Source: an uncultured Bacteroidales bacterium
Lineage (GTDB): Bacteria > Bacteroidota > Bacteroidia > Bacteroidales > P3
Reading direction: 5' to 3'
NCBI GenBank assembly: GCA_900315335.1
Contig: OMYR01000032.1
Span: forward strand, 1-39,666
DNA length: 39,666 bases
Positions 16,081 through 23,653 of this stretch are shown here, in pieces (positions within the stretch are counted from its first letter, which is position 1; every line of letters starts with the position of its first letter). The notes beneath the pieces are model-generated. The model was not told the DNA's origin. It ran no database searches and saw nothing but the letters and a program-made list of their open reading frames with translations. The position numbers and the translations under genes are program-made.

Positions 16081-18176
16081 ATCTTTCCCCAGTATTTTCT
16101 TAAAAACCATTCGCCACCCAAAAACAATATTATCAAGCACCAATACCACCAAAGCGATATAAACTTTTTGTTTTGCATATTTACGTGAATTATCGGCTTG
16201 ATACTATCGTTTTGTTTTATTATCTCTTCCAATTGTTTGACTTTTTCGCTCGGTATCATCTTAGCATTGGTTTTTGATGATAATGTATAAAGTGCAGAGT
16301 GGTCGGCAACAAGATTTGAAAGTTCCATATTGTTTGCCGAAACTGCAAATCTGCCGTTTTGTTTGTACTCTTTATTATTGTATGATGTCTTTGCACTAAA
16401 AGAATATTCGCCGACAGGCAAAGAACCAAAGTTAAGATAATAAGCATTGTTGTTTTTGCCAAAAGTATATGAGGCATTGTTGTTTTGAGAATGGATATTG
16501 AGAGTTATTTCAGGCGTATTGATTAACTCAAAACTCTCATTATAAAACTGAGCAGTGAAAACAACATTTTCTTTTTGCAGATAAACGTTTTTATGTTCGA
16601 TGCGAAAACGATTTTTGTCTGTTTTGTTGGAAACAAGTTGCGCTGTCTTGGTTATTATTTCATCAATCTGAGAAGAAGTGTTTGATAAAAGATAATTTTG
16701 CAGTCTCCATTTCCAAATGTTTTCTCCCATTATAAAGGCTTTCTTTGAAATCCCTTCGTTGTTGAAAGCAATAAGAGGGTAGGTTGTAGCAATTGAGCCA
16801 ATCTTTTGAAATAACAGCGTTTGTATATTTGCATTGGTTTTATATTTTGCAGTCAGGCAAACCAATGGTGGCATATTCTTCAAAATATCTGTTATATCTT
16901 CCGTTACGTTGAATAAAGAAAACGCAGGATTGTATGATGCCAAGACATTATTGGTTGAAGACGACAAAGCATTGACTGTTATACCTGTATTCAAAGCATT
17001 GAACAATTTGATATTTGTTGATTGTCCTAAGATAAACAATAAACTTACTCCCTTGTCTTGTAAAGATTTTATGGTGTTGAATGAAGAAGAATTGTCGGGT
17101 AGGGAATGTAAGACAATCAAATCATAATCGGCAGGATTTTTTGCATTATTACCCGCAATGGATACATCTACCGAATAATTTTGGTTGGAGTTTAACGCCG
17201 TTTTTATTGCAGAAATATCGGGGTGTGGAGCATTTGCCAAAATCAATACTTTTTTCTTGGCGTCTAATACTTCAATGAAAATATCCTCTTTATTGTTTAT
17301 CTTGTTTTGTTCGCCATTGACTTCTTGGACATAAAAACTTATTTTTTCTATACCTGCTTTCTTACTTGTGGTCTTTAATTCGGCGGTAATAGAATAGTCA
17401 TTGTTGTCGATAGCGAAAGATTTTATCGGAGTGGTCTTGCCGTCTTTGACCATAAACAATGAAGAATGTTCGTTAATGGCTTTATCGGCTTTTATTGTTA
17501 CTTCTATCGGGTAATCGGAATCAATAAACGCTATCTTATTATATTGAATATCAGAAATGGATATATCTTTTCTAATCGTGGTGTCGCCCATTGCAACTGT
17601 GTATATGGGACATGAGAATTTGTCGGCATAATTCAAAAAATTATTGCCTTGATTGGCTATTCCGTCAGTGGCAAGTACTATGGCAGAAAGGTTTTCCGAA
17701 GAAAAATTCTCGCTAATAAATTCCATAGACTTTGAAATATCGGTTGCAAAATCATTGAATTTTACGCTGTCTTGCCATTTTGCGTCATCGCTTAGTTGTT
17801 TGGTGTCGCTACCGAATGTTAATTTGATAACGTTATAATCTTTTGAGAGATTTTTTGAAAGTTTCTGTAAGTCGTCAAGATATTTGGTTTTGTAGGTTTG
17901 AGAGGATTTCGTTGCCGATAGTGAAGAAGAATTATCTTGAAGCAAAACTATTGTAGGCTTTTCTATCGTCTTTGTCTTTGTACGTTTAACCGGCGAAATC
18001 AATAAGAACAAAATTAAAAAGATACCTAATGTTCGCAAAGCGAAAAGAATATTTCTTTGTCTGTCGGAGTATGATTGCGATTTGTTTTTGCCCTTAAAGA
18101 AATACACAAACCAACCAAACCCGACGGATACCACCAAAAGCAATGGCAAAAGCCACAAAGAATATTCTGTAAACAT
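16077..18176 (-). CDS. Membrane-anchored vWA-domain protein
   Basis: A 699-residue protein. Two membrane segments lie near the N-terminus (about residues 6-27 and 43-62), in the arrangement of BatA-like and other Bacteroidota vWA proteins, and one lies at the C-terminus (about 670-690, WWYWCLIILFLGG). Between them is a periplasmic von Willebrand factor A domain with a complete metal-ion adhesion site: DNSSS at residues 81-85, Thr145 and Asp171 in ATDG. The rest looks like beta-sandwich domains (for example EVTIKADKAINEHSS) plus a glutamine-amidotransferase-like middle segment (DYDLIVLHSLPDNSS) of the sort seen in related large membrane proteins. Exact role unknown; it may assemble an envelope complex. 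It starts one base into the stop of the DjlA-like gene and overlaps the cca-type gene by ATGA, so all three are one operon. Confidence 0.82.
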   Translation of the reverse strand: MFTEYSLWLLPLLLVVSVGFGWFVYFFKGKNKSQSYSDRQRNILFALRTLGIFLILFLLISPVKRTKTKTIEKPTIVLLQDNSSSLSATKSSQTYKTKYLDDLQKLSKNLSKDYNVIKLTFGSDTKQLSDDAKWQDSVKFNDFATDISKSMEFISENFSSENLSAIVLATDGIANQGNNFLNYADKFSCPIYTVAMGDTTIRKDISISDIQYNKIAFIDSDYPIEVTIKADKAINEHSSLFMVKDGKTTPIKSFAIDNNDYSITAELKTTSKKAGIEKISFYVQEVNGEQNKINNKEDIFIEVLDAKKKVLILANAPHPDISAIKTALNSNQNYSVDVSIAGNNAKNPADYDLIVLHSLPDNSSSFNTIKSLQDKGVSLLFILGQSTNIKLFNALNTGITVNALSSSTNNVLASYNPAFSLFNVTEDITDILKNMPPLVCLTAKYKTNANIQTLLFQKIGSIATTYPLIAFNNEGISKKAFIMGENIWKWRLQNYLLSNTSSQIDEIITKTAQLVSNKTDKNRFRIEHKNVYLQKENVVFTAQFYNESFELINTPEITLNIHSQNNNASYTFGKNNNAYYLNFGSLPVGEYSFSAKTSYNNKEYKQNGRFAVSANNMELSNLVADHSALYTLSSKTNAKMIPSEKVKQLEEIIKQNDSIKPIIHVNMQNKKFISLWWYWCLIILFLGGEWFLRKYWGKI

Positions 18177-18940
18177 TAACTAAAATTCCTTTCCTTTTTA
18201 ATAAGTTCGTAAGCGGCGTTGATTTTTTGAAATTTGATGTTCGCCTGTTTTTGAATGTCCTCTCCCAAAGAAGCAACCTTATCGGGGTGATATTTTACAA
18301 CCAATTTACGATAAGATTTCTTGATTTCGTCGTTTGTTGCATTCTTATCCACTTGCAGAATAGTGTAAGCGTTATCCAAATCATAGGAAGAAGTGTGGTT
18401 TTCGGTATTGGAATAATTACTGTTAAAGTACATAGCCTGAATAGTACCGAAGTCCCAAGCCGATATATGCAAAAACGAAGCGATATTGTGGATTACATTA
18501 AGTTCCGGTTTGGAAATCTGAGCGTCAATAGAGGAAATCTGAAACAAGAAATGCAGAAGTTCAAGTTTTTGTGAGTAGTTAAGATAGAAATTAGTGTTGT
18601 TGCAAGTTGTACGTAAGTCAAGAGAATCGTCTTTCAACAAATCCCTTAAATCCAACATCTTTCTGTTGGATTCTTCAATGCCGAAATTTTTGGTCAGAAA
18701 GTCTCTGACAAAATTAACTTCCATTTTAGTAACTCTGCCATCGGCTTTCATAACAAAAGCAAATAAAATCAAAAGATTGTCTATGAAATATGTTCTCTTT
18801 TTTACATTTGTCTGAGTGCTTGTTGCATTAGCAGAGTCGATAAACATACCGATAACAAAGCCCAATATAAGACCGAACAGCCTAAATCCCGAAAAAATAA
18901 AGCCTAAGAATGCTCCTGTAAATTTCCAATTACCCCTCAT
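18176..18940 (-). CDS. DjlA-like TerB / J-domain membrane protein
   Basis: A 254-residue protein with the DjlA layout. An N-terminal glycine- and phenylalanine-rich membrane segment (residues about 8-34) is followed by a TerB-like helical domain (about 48-155, containing FAFVMKADGRVTKMEVNFVRD) and a C-terminal J domain (about 190-254) with its invariant HPD at 218-220. J domains stimulate the ATPase of DnaK, so this protein probably recruits DnaK to the inner membrane. It is a second J-domain gene in the window, 20 kb from the grpE-dnaJ pair. It is the first gene of an operon, with a -7 box 27 bp upstream on the minus strand and a 1-bp stop/start overlap with the vWA gene. Confidence 0.9.
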   Translation of the reverse strand: MRGNWKFTGAFLGFIFSGFRLFGLILGFVIGMFIDSANATSTQTNVKKRTYFIDNLLILFAFVMKADGRVTKMEVNFVRDFLTKNFGIEESNRKMLDLRDLLKDDSLDLRTTCNNTNFYLNYSQKLELLHFLFQISSIDAQISKPELNVIHNIASFLHISAWDFGTIQAMYFNSNYSNTENHTSSYDLDNAYTILQVDKNATNDEIKKSYRKLVVKYHPDKVASLGEDIQKQANIKFQKINAAYELIKKERNFS

Positions 18941-18966
18941 ATAATTGATAATATATTTTCTCGCTG

Positions 18967-18974
18967 CAAAGGTA
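18967..18974 (-). promoter_or_regulatory. -7 promoter box for the djlA-vWA-cca operon
   Basis: Minus-strand TACCTTTG, matching TAnnTTTG, followed by CA as in the ugd and tsaD promoters. It predicts a short 5' leader of roughly 20 nt before the ATG at 18940. Confidence 0.65.
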
Positions 18975-19090
18975 CTAATTTTTTATAAAAGATGATAGGT
19001 TATCGTTGCGAAAAGTGAAATACTTATGTTTTCAATTGCTATGATTTTATGTTTTGCTTAAAAGAATTTTGCAGTACGAATAAAGAAAAA

Positions 19091-19130
19091 AATAGTGTTA
19101 AACATCAGCTGACGGATGTTTAACACTATT
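19091..19130 (-). terminator. Terminator hairpin made of two head-to-head 21-bp repeat units
   Basis: AATAGTGTTAAACATC (19091-19106) and GATGTTTAACACTATT (19115-19130) are perfect 16-bp complements with an 8-nt loop. On the minus strand the hairpin is followed at once by seven T residues, so it should terminate the phosphatase-phosphoesterase-barrel operon that ends at 19230. The arms are subfamily A repeat units in opposite orientation. Confidence 0.8.
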
Positions 19131-19152
19131 TTGCTGATGTTTAACACTAATT
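19091..19152. repeat. 21-bp-period repeat array, subfamily A, with one inverted unit
   Basis: TGTTWAACA cores lie at 19096, 19117 and 19138, exactly 21 bp apart. The first unit is inverted relative to the next two, but because the core is nearly palindromic the 21-bp register is kept. The rest of the 288-bp gap (18941-19229) holds only the operon promoter and A+T-rich sequence. Confidence 0.8.
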
Positions 19153-19229
19153 TTATGAAAAGTATTAAAAAATTATTTTGCTATGTTTTCTCTTAAATTG
19201 ACCGTGTTTTGGAAATAGTTTTGTTCAAG

Positions 19230-20120
19230 TTATTGTCCTTTTAAGCACTTTTTGTTGCCGTTCGATATGCGGGAAGTTATAGTAACTCCGAAGAAATTGT
19301 ACCAATCATCGGTTGTGGGATTGCCACGCATCTCGCCTTCTTTGTGATAAATGTTTTCCTTGCCCTCTAATTCGTGGGTACGGTCAGCAACATTGGCAGC
19401 GTTTTCATTTACATTGTTAAGCATTTGTCGGCGTCCGACATACTGCGAACTAATATCGTCAATATAATCGGTAAAAGTCTTCCTAAATCCCCATTCAATA
19501 CCTATGCAAACATATTTGTTTAACGAGAATTTTGCTCCTAATCCGAAAGGAATACTGACTTGCCACAAAGAATAATTGCCTTTATCATTGTAAAAAGTTT
19601 GTCCTTCCGTATGCATATCGTGAAGTTTTATGGTAAGCATATCATTGCTGTTGTAGTCCTTGATTGTAGTCTTCGGATTGAAATGGAATAATCCTATGCC
19701 TGCAAATATATACGGGGTAATTCTGTGATGTAACGAACCTGTGCGGTAATCCAAAAAATTAAACTCAACTGTTGAAGAAAACTCTTGGATATTGGAATAA
19801 AAACTTAGGTTTCTATCATTGTCAAAATGTTTGTCATCTCCGCTTATTTGGGAAAACATCAAACCAAATCTTATTGACCACCTTGGGTTGTAGTTGTATC
19901 TTGCGACCAATCCGCCTAAGAAGTGTGCATTGTAAAAATCAAAAGAACTTTCAAATTGATTCCACTCCTTTGCATCATTACCTTTGTAGAACATACTGTT
20001 TATATCTCCCACATAATTGCTTGCCCCAAGCATTCCGCCAAATTCCCAAAAACGTCTTTGGGCGTGAGAAGAAAAAACAGCGATAAGAGTAAATAGTATA
20101 ATAAAAATTCGTTTTGTCAT
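19230..20120 (-). CDS. DUF6089-like outer-membrane beta-barrel protein
   Basis: A 296-residue exported protein with a signal peptide (residues 1-20, ending SSHAQ). The mature start RRFWEFGGMLGASNYVGDIN is characteristic of the Bacteroidota DUF6089 barrel family: the protein reports on a 'GxxxYxGD' first strand and continues with strands such as ARYNYNPRWSIRFGLMFSQIS and LGAKFSLNKYVCIGIEWGFRKTFTDYIDD. Members are predicted outer-membrane barrels with unknown ligand. The C-terminus after residue 245 is polar, and the protein ends about 15 residues after the last predicted strand. It lies 27 bp after the YfcE-like gene and is probably the third gene of that operon; a repeat-derived terminator follows. 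Confidence 0.83.
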   Translation of the reverse strand: MTKRIFIILFTLIAVFSSHAQRRFWEFGGMLGASNYVGDINSMFYKGNDAKEWNQFESSFDFYNAHFLGGLVARYNYNPRWSIRFGLMFSQISGDDKHFDNDRNLSFYSNIQEFSSTVEFNFLDYRTGSLHHRITPYIFAGIGLFHFNPKTTIKDYNSNDMLTIKLHDMHTEGQTFYNDKGNYSLWQVSIPFGLGAKFSLNKYVCIGIEWGFRKTFTDYIDDISSQYVGRRQMLNNVNENAANVADRTHELEGKENIYHKEGEMRGNPTTDDWYNFFGVTITSRISNGNKKCLKGQ

Positions 20121-20147
20121 AACCTTATTACGTTGGAAACACTTGTT

Positions 20148-20648
20148 TTATTGTCCGAATTTATCAAAATCCATTACGTCCAAATCTTTTATTTCACTTT
20201 TGTCTATAACAAAACGCACCAATGTCCCGACTTGATGAAAACCTTGTCTGCCGCAAGCACCGGGATTGATTAAAAGAAAATTGTAATCCTTGTCGTACAT
20301 AACTCTTAAAATATGACTATGCCCGCAAACGAAGATATTAGGCTTCTCTTCTTTGAATATAGGTACAAGACTTTTTTCGTAATGTTTCGGGTAACCGCCG
20401 ATATGTGTCATAAGGATTTTGACTTGTTCTATATCTATTTTCAATAATCCTTTTATGTCGTTGTCCATATATTTGGAATCGCAATTACCATAAACGGCAA
20501 CGGTACGTTTGAAATTTCTAAGTTCTTTTATTACCTCAATGCTGCCGATATCTCCTGCATGCAGGATAACATCGACGTCTTTGAAAAAAGAATATATCTG
20601 TTTTGGCACTATACCATGCGAATCGCTCATTACACCAACCTTAGTCAT
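20148..20648 (-). CDS. YfcE/MJ0936-type metallophosphoesterase
   Basis: A 166-residue calcineurin-like phosphoesterase of the YfcE/MJ0936 group, cytoplasmic, with a two-metal active site. All ligands are visible: Asp9 and His11 in SDSHG, Asp33 in HAGDIGS, Asn55 in YGNCD, His82 in MTHIGG, and His110/His112 in CGHSH. Related proteins hydrolyse phosphodiesters in vitro; the natural substrate is not known. The start codon lies 8 bp inside the end of the alkaline phosphatase gene, so the two are probably translated in a coupled manner. Confidence 0.92.
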   Translation of the reverse strand: MTKVGVMSDSHGIVPKQIYSFFKDVDVILHAGDIGSIEVIKELRNFKRTVAVYGNCDSKYMDNDIKGLLKIDIEQVKILMTHIGGYPKHYEKSLVPIFKEEKPNIFVCGHSHILRVMYDKDYNFLLINPGACGRQGFHQVGTLVRFVIDKSEIKDLDVMDFDKFGQ

Positions 20649-21696
20649 TCTTTGTGGCGGCTTTCATTATGTAATGGAATTGTTCGTTGTTTTGCATAAC
20701 ACCATGAAAGTTTTCGGCACCTGCACCTTCGGCGTATATTATAATAGGAGTAGCGGTATGTCCTGTCGTACTCCAAGCACAAGTATCCATATCTTTTCCG
20801 GTAGCAGGCAATGTCAGACCTCCCGTTTCGTGGTCAGCAGTTACAACGACAAGAGTGTTTTTGTCTTTTCTTGCGAAATCAAGAGCAATTCTTACACACT
20901 CGTCAAAGTCATTTACTTCTTCAATCATATCGGAAAATTTATTGTCGTGTGCTTTCATATCGATTTGAGAACCTTCCAACATAATAAAGAAGCCCTCCTT
21001 ATTGTCTTTGAATTTATTTATAGTTGTTTTCAAACAAGTCTGCATAATGGTTTGACGTTCTTTTGCTTTTGGTAGATGACCCGGAGCAAAGAAACCTGCA
21101 ATACGATTTGTTTTAGCATTCAATACTTCTTTTTCGTTATAAACTATTTCGTAGCCTTTATTTTGCAATTCTTTGATAAGGTTTCTTTTGTCTTTGCGGT
21201 TATCAAAGTTGTCTTTTCCACCACCCAAGAAAATATCACATTTACCATTCAAGTAAAACGTTGCAATATCTTCGTACAAATCTCTGTTTTTTACGTGAGC
21301 GACAAATGAAGCAGGTGTTGCGTGATTAAGATTACAAGAAACAATAATACCTGTCTTTTTGCCCATATCTTTAAATATTTCAAGCATCGAAGGTATCGGC
21401 ATAGAGTCTTTATCAACACCTATTGCAGAGTAATATGTCTTTTGACCGCAGGCTATTGCTGTTCCACCGGCACCTGAATCCGTAACACGTTTATCGCTGC
21501 AATTTGTTATGGATAAAGCAGTATGTGGCATGGAATATATATTAAGGTTTCTGCCGTTTGCTTCGTAAGCCGAATACAATTGCGTCAAACCGGTGCCGTC
21601 GCCGATAAGTAAAATAACGTTCTTTGCTTGTTGTGCGTTAAGACTTGTAATTGTAAGCAATGCAATTACAAGAATTAGTTCTCTTAAATTTTTCAT
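20641..21696 (-). CDS. Periplasmic alkaline phosphatase
   Basis: Alkaline phosphatase superfamily enzyme that removes phosphate from organic monoesters in the periplasm. Residues 1-21 are a signal peptide (TITSLNAQ). Zinc-ligand Asp33 is in IGDGTGLTQ, the nucleophile Ser74 in VTDSGAGGTA, Asp288/His289 in ADHETGG, and His313 in TTGHTATP. At 351 residues it is well below the roughly 450-470 of E. coli PhoA, lacking part of the insert domains, but the catalytic motifs are all present, so I take it to be active. A minus-strand -7 box lies 23 bp upstream. It is the first gene of a phosphatase-phosphoesterase-barrel operon. Confidence 0.92.
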   Translation of the reverse strand: MKNLRELILVIALLTITSLNAQQAKNVILLIGDGTGLTQLYSAYEANGRNLNIYSMPHTALSITNCSDKRVTDSGAGGTAIACGQKTYYSAIGVDKDSMPIPSMLEIFKDMGKKTGIIVSCNLNHATPASFVAHVKNRDLYEDIATFYLNGKCDIFLGGGKDNFDNRKDKRNLIKELQNKGYEIVYNEKEVLNAKTNRIAGFFAPGHLPKAKERQTIMQTCLKTTINKFKDNKEGFFIMLEGSQIDMKAHDNKFSDMIEEVNDFDECVRIALDFARKDKNTLVVVTADHETGGLTLPATGKDMDTCAWSTTGHTATPIIIYAEGAGAENFHGVMQNNEQFHYIMKAATKND

Positions 21697-21718
21697 TGTT
21701 TTATATGTATTTGAAATG

Positions 21719-21726
21719 CAAAATTA
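21719..21726 (-). promoter_or_regulatory. -7 promoter box for the alkaline phosphatase operon
   Basis: Minus-strand TAATTTTG fits TAnnTTTG and lies 23 bp before the ATG. The 106-bp divergent gap with tsaD therefore carries at least one promoter each way. Confidence 0.6.
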
Positions 21727-21771
21727 GTACGAAAATTTAACTTTTTATACTTTTGGGAGTGCAAATTTACG

Positions 21772-21779
21772 TACCTTTG
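21772..21779 (+). promoter_or_regulatory. -7 promoter box for tsaD-aroK
   Basis: TACCTTTG lies 24 bp before the tsaD ATG within AAATTTACGTACCTTTGCAA, nearly identical to the ugd promoter. A second match, TACTTTTG, lies at 21748-21755 and could be an alternative box. Confidence 0.65.
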
Positions 21780-21802
21780 CAAAAATTTGTGGAAAAATTG
21801 CG

Positions 21803-22810
21803 ATGAAACAATATATTTTGGCTATCGAATCATCATGCGATGATACTTCTGCTGCCGTCTTAGACGAGGATTTTGTTTGTTTAAGTAACGTTACGGCATC
21901 TCAAAATGTACATAAACAATATGGAGGAGTGGTTCCTGAATTGGCTTCAAGGGCTCATCAACAAAATATTGTGCCTGTTGTTGATGTGGCATTGAAAAAT
22001 GCAAACATAACAAGGAACGAACTATCGGCTATTGCCTTTACACGTGGGCCGGGATTATTGGGTAGTTTGCTTGTCGGAGTTAGTTTCGCCAAGAGTTTGG
22101 CTCTAAGTTTGAATATCCCGATAATTGATGTCAATCATTTGGAAGCACATGTTTTGGCACATTTTGTTAAAGACGATATATCGCAATCAGTTCCCGATTT
22201 TCCATATCTTTGTCTTTTGGTTTCGGGTGGCAATACTCAGATAATCCAAGTTAATTCCTTTAACGATATGCAAGTTCTTGGCAAAACCATTGACGATGCG
22301 GCAGGAGAGACCATTGATAAGGCTGCCAAAATACTTGACCTCGGTTATCCGGGAGGTCCAATCATCGACCGCTTGGCAAAAGAAGGAAAACCAACTCTTG
22401 AATTTGCAAAGGCTCATATACCCGATTACGATTATAGTTTCTCAGGTCTTAAAACAAGCATATTATATACGTTGAGGGATAAATTGAAAGAAAATCCTTC
22501 TTACATCAAAGACAATATGAATGACATTGCTGCTTCGGTTCAAAAAGCTGTTGTGGATTCTCTTTTGGATAAATACGAAAAGGCTTTGAAGAAAACCAAG
22601 ATTAACACCATTGCAATAGCAGGAGGGGTGTCGGCAAACAGTCTTTTGAGGGAAAGATTTGTCGCACTTGGCAAGAAATATAATTGCAAGGTCTTTATTC
22701 CGAAATTCACATACACCACCGACAACGCTGCCATGGTTGCTTCGGCAGGTATGTTCAAATTGAAAAACAACGATTTCGCAACATTGGATTTACCAGCTTA
22801 TGCAAGATAA
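21803..22810 (+). CDS. tsaD: tRNA threonylcarbamoyladenosine transferase TsaD
   Basis: Catalytic subunit that transfers the threonylcarbamoyl group to A37 of tRNAs reading ANN codons, working with TsaB, TsaC and TsaE (none of which is in the window). The ASKHA fold begins with AIESSCDDTSAAVL. The iron ligands are His112 and His116 in VNHLEAHVLAH and Asp307 in TTDNAAM. The family signatures ELASRAHQQN and FTRGPGLLGSLLVG are intact. 335 residues is the usual length. Its last 11 bases overlap aroK. Confidence 0.96.
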   Translation: MKQYILAIESSCDDTSAAVLDEDFVCLSNVTASQNVHKQYGGVVPELASRAHQQNIVPVVDVALKNANITRNELSAIAFTRGPGLLGSLLVGVSFAKSLALSLNIPIIDVNHLEAHVLAHFVKDDISQSVPDFPYLCLLVSGGNTQIIQVNSFNDMQVLGKTIDDAAGETIDKAAKILDLGYPGGPIIDRLAKEGKPTLEFAKAHIPDYDYSFSGLKTSILYTLRDKLKENPSYIKDNMNDIAASVQKAVVDSLLDKYEKALKKTKINTIAIAGGVSANSLLRERFVALGKKYNCKVFIPKFTYTTDNAAMVASAGMFKLKNNDFATLDLPAYAR

Positions 22811-23324
22811 AAATAAACGCATCGTTCTGACCGGCTTTATGTATTGTGGCAAAAGCACTGTTGGAAGAAAACTTGCAAGGATATTGGATTACGATTTTAT
22901 TGACCTTGATACCGAAATAGAAAATAAGTATCATTATACCGTTGTCGATATTTTCAAAACTTTTGGCGAAAACGTGTTCAGGAATATGGAACAACAAATG
23001 TTGGATTGCGTTTTACAAAAAGACAATGTGGTTATAGCTTGTGGTGGTGGCACACCTTGTTTTTTCGACAATATGAAAAAAATCAAAGACAACTCCGTTT
23101 CAATATATTTATCGCTAAATCCCGCAAGTATTTATTCACGTTATGCTAACTCCAAGCGTAGTCGCCCACTTTTGGAGGGTAAAAGCGATGAGGAAATAAA
23201 GCAATATATTACCGAAAAGTTAAAAGAGCGTGAGGTTTTCTATAATCAATCCGATATAATCATTTCTTCTCTTTCCGTTTCTCCCGATGAAATAGCACAA
23301 AAGATTAAAAATTTTATCCCATAG
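22800..23324 (+). CDS. aroK: Shikimate kinase
   Basis: Phosphorylates shikimate to shikimate-3-phosphate in aromatic amino acid synthesis. The P-loop GFMYCGKST is at residues 12-20, the shikimate-binding DLDTEIE follows, then ACGGGTPC (the GGG shikimate-contact loop) and SKRSRPLL (lid/adenine region with the two arginines). 174 residues is standard for AroK/AroL. The ATG lies inside the last codons of tsaD, so translation is likely coupled. No strong terminator follows. Confidence 0.94.
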   Translation: MQDKNKRIVLTGFMYCGKSTVGRKLARILDYDFIDLDTEIENKYHYTVVDIFKTFGENVFRNMEQQMLDCVLQKDNVVIACGGGTPCFFDNMKKIKDNSVSIYLSLNPASIYSRYANSKRSRPLLEGKSDEEIKQYITEKLKEREVFYNQSDIIISSLSVSPDEIAQKIKNFIP

Positions 23325-23380
23325 AGTTTTCAATATTCATCATGCTACAAAGACTTTTTTAATTAGTGATACTAAAAAAT

Positions 23381-23446
23381 TAATGTTAAACACTATTTTA
23401 CCAATGTTTAATATTATTTTACTGATGTTAAACACTAATTTTGCCA
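23381..23446 (+). repeat. 21-bp-period repeat array, subfamily A
   Basis: TGTTAAACA/TGTTTAATA cores start at 23384, 23405 and 23426, exactly 21 bp apart. The 329-bp gap between aroK and lpdA otherwise holds only the lpdA promoter. A 67-codon ORF at 23383-23586 starts in the array (heptads MLNTILP, MFNIILL, MLNTNFA) and loses its pattern afterwards; it is not called. Confidence 0.8.
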
Positions 23447-23565
23447 AAATACACGTCAGAAATAAAAGCAATCGTAAGGTTGTTGAAAAGATATTTTTTG
23501 TTCGACTGGAAGTGCGAAGAATTTATAATGAAAAGTGTATTGAAAATCCAAAAAACACTTGTGGA

Positions 23566-23597
23566 TTTGTTGGAATGAGGAAATAATTGTAACTTTG
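23566..23597 (+). promoter_or_regulatory. Promoter of lpdA-rfbC with both -33 and -7 boxes
   Basis: TTTG at 23566-23569 and TAACTTTG at 23590-23597, separated by 20 bp, match the Bacteroidota -33/-7 arrangement. This is the most complete promoter in the window. Confidence 0.75.
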
Positions 23598-23653
23598 CAC
23601 ACTCAAATACAAGGATAATCAAAATAGTAAAAATATAATAAACAATAAATAAA

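Noticed and set aside
23383..23586. 67-codon ORF before lpdA
   Set aside because: Starts inside a repeat array, loses any pattern after three heptads and runs through the lpdA promoter.
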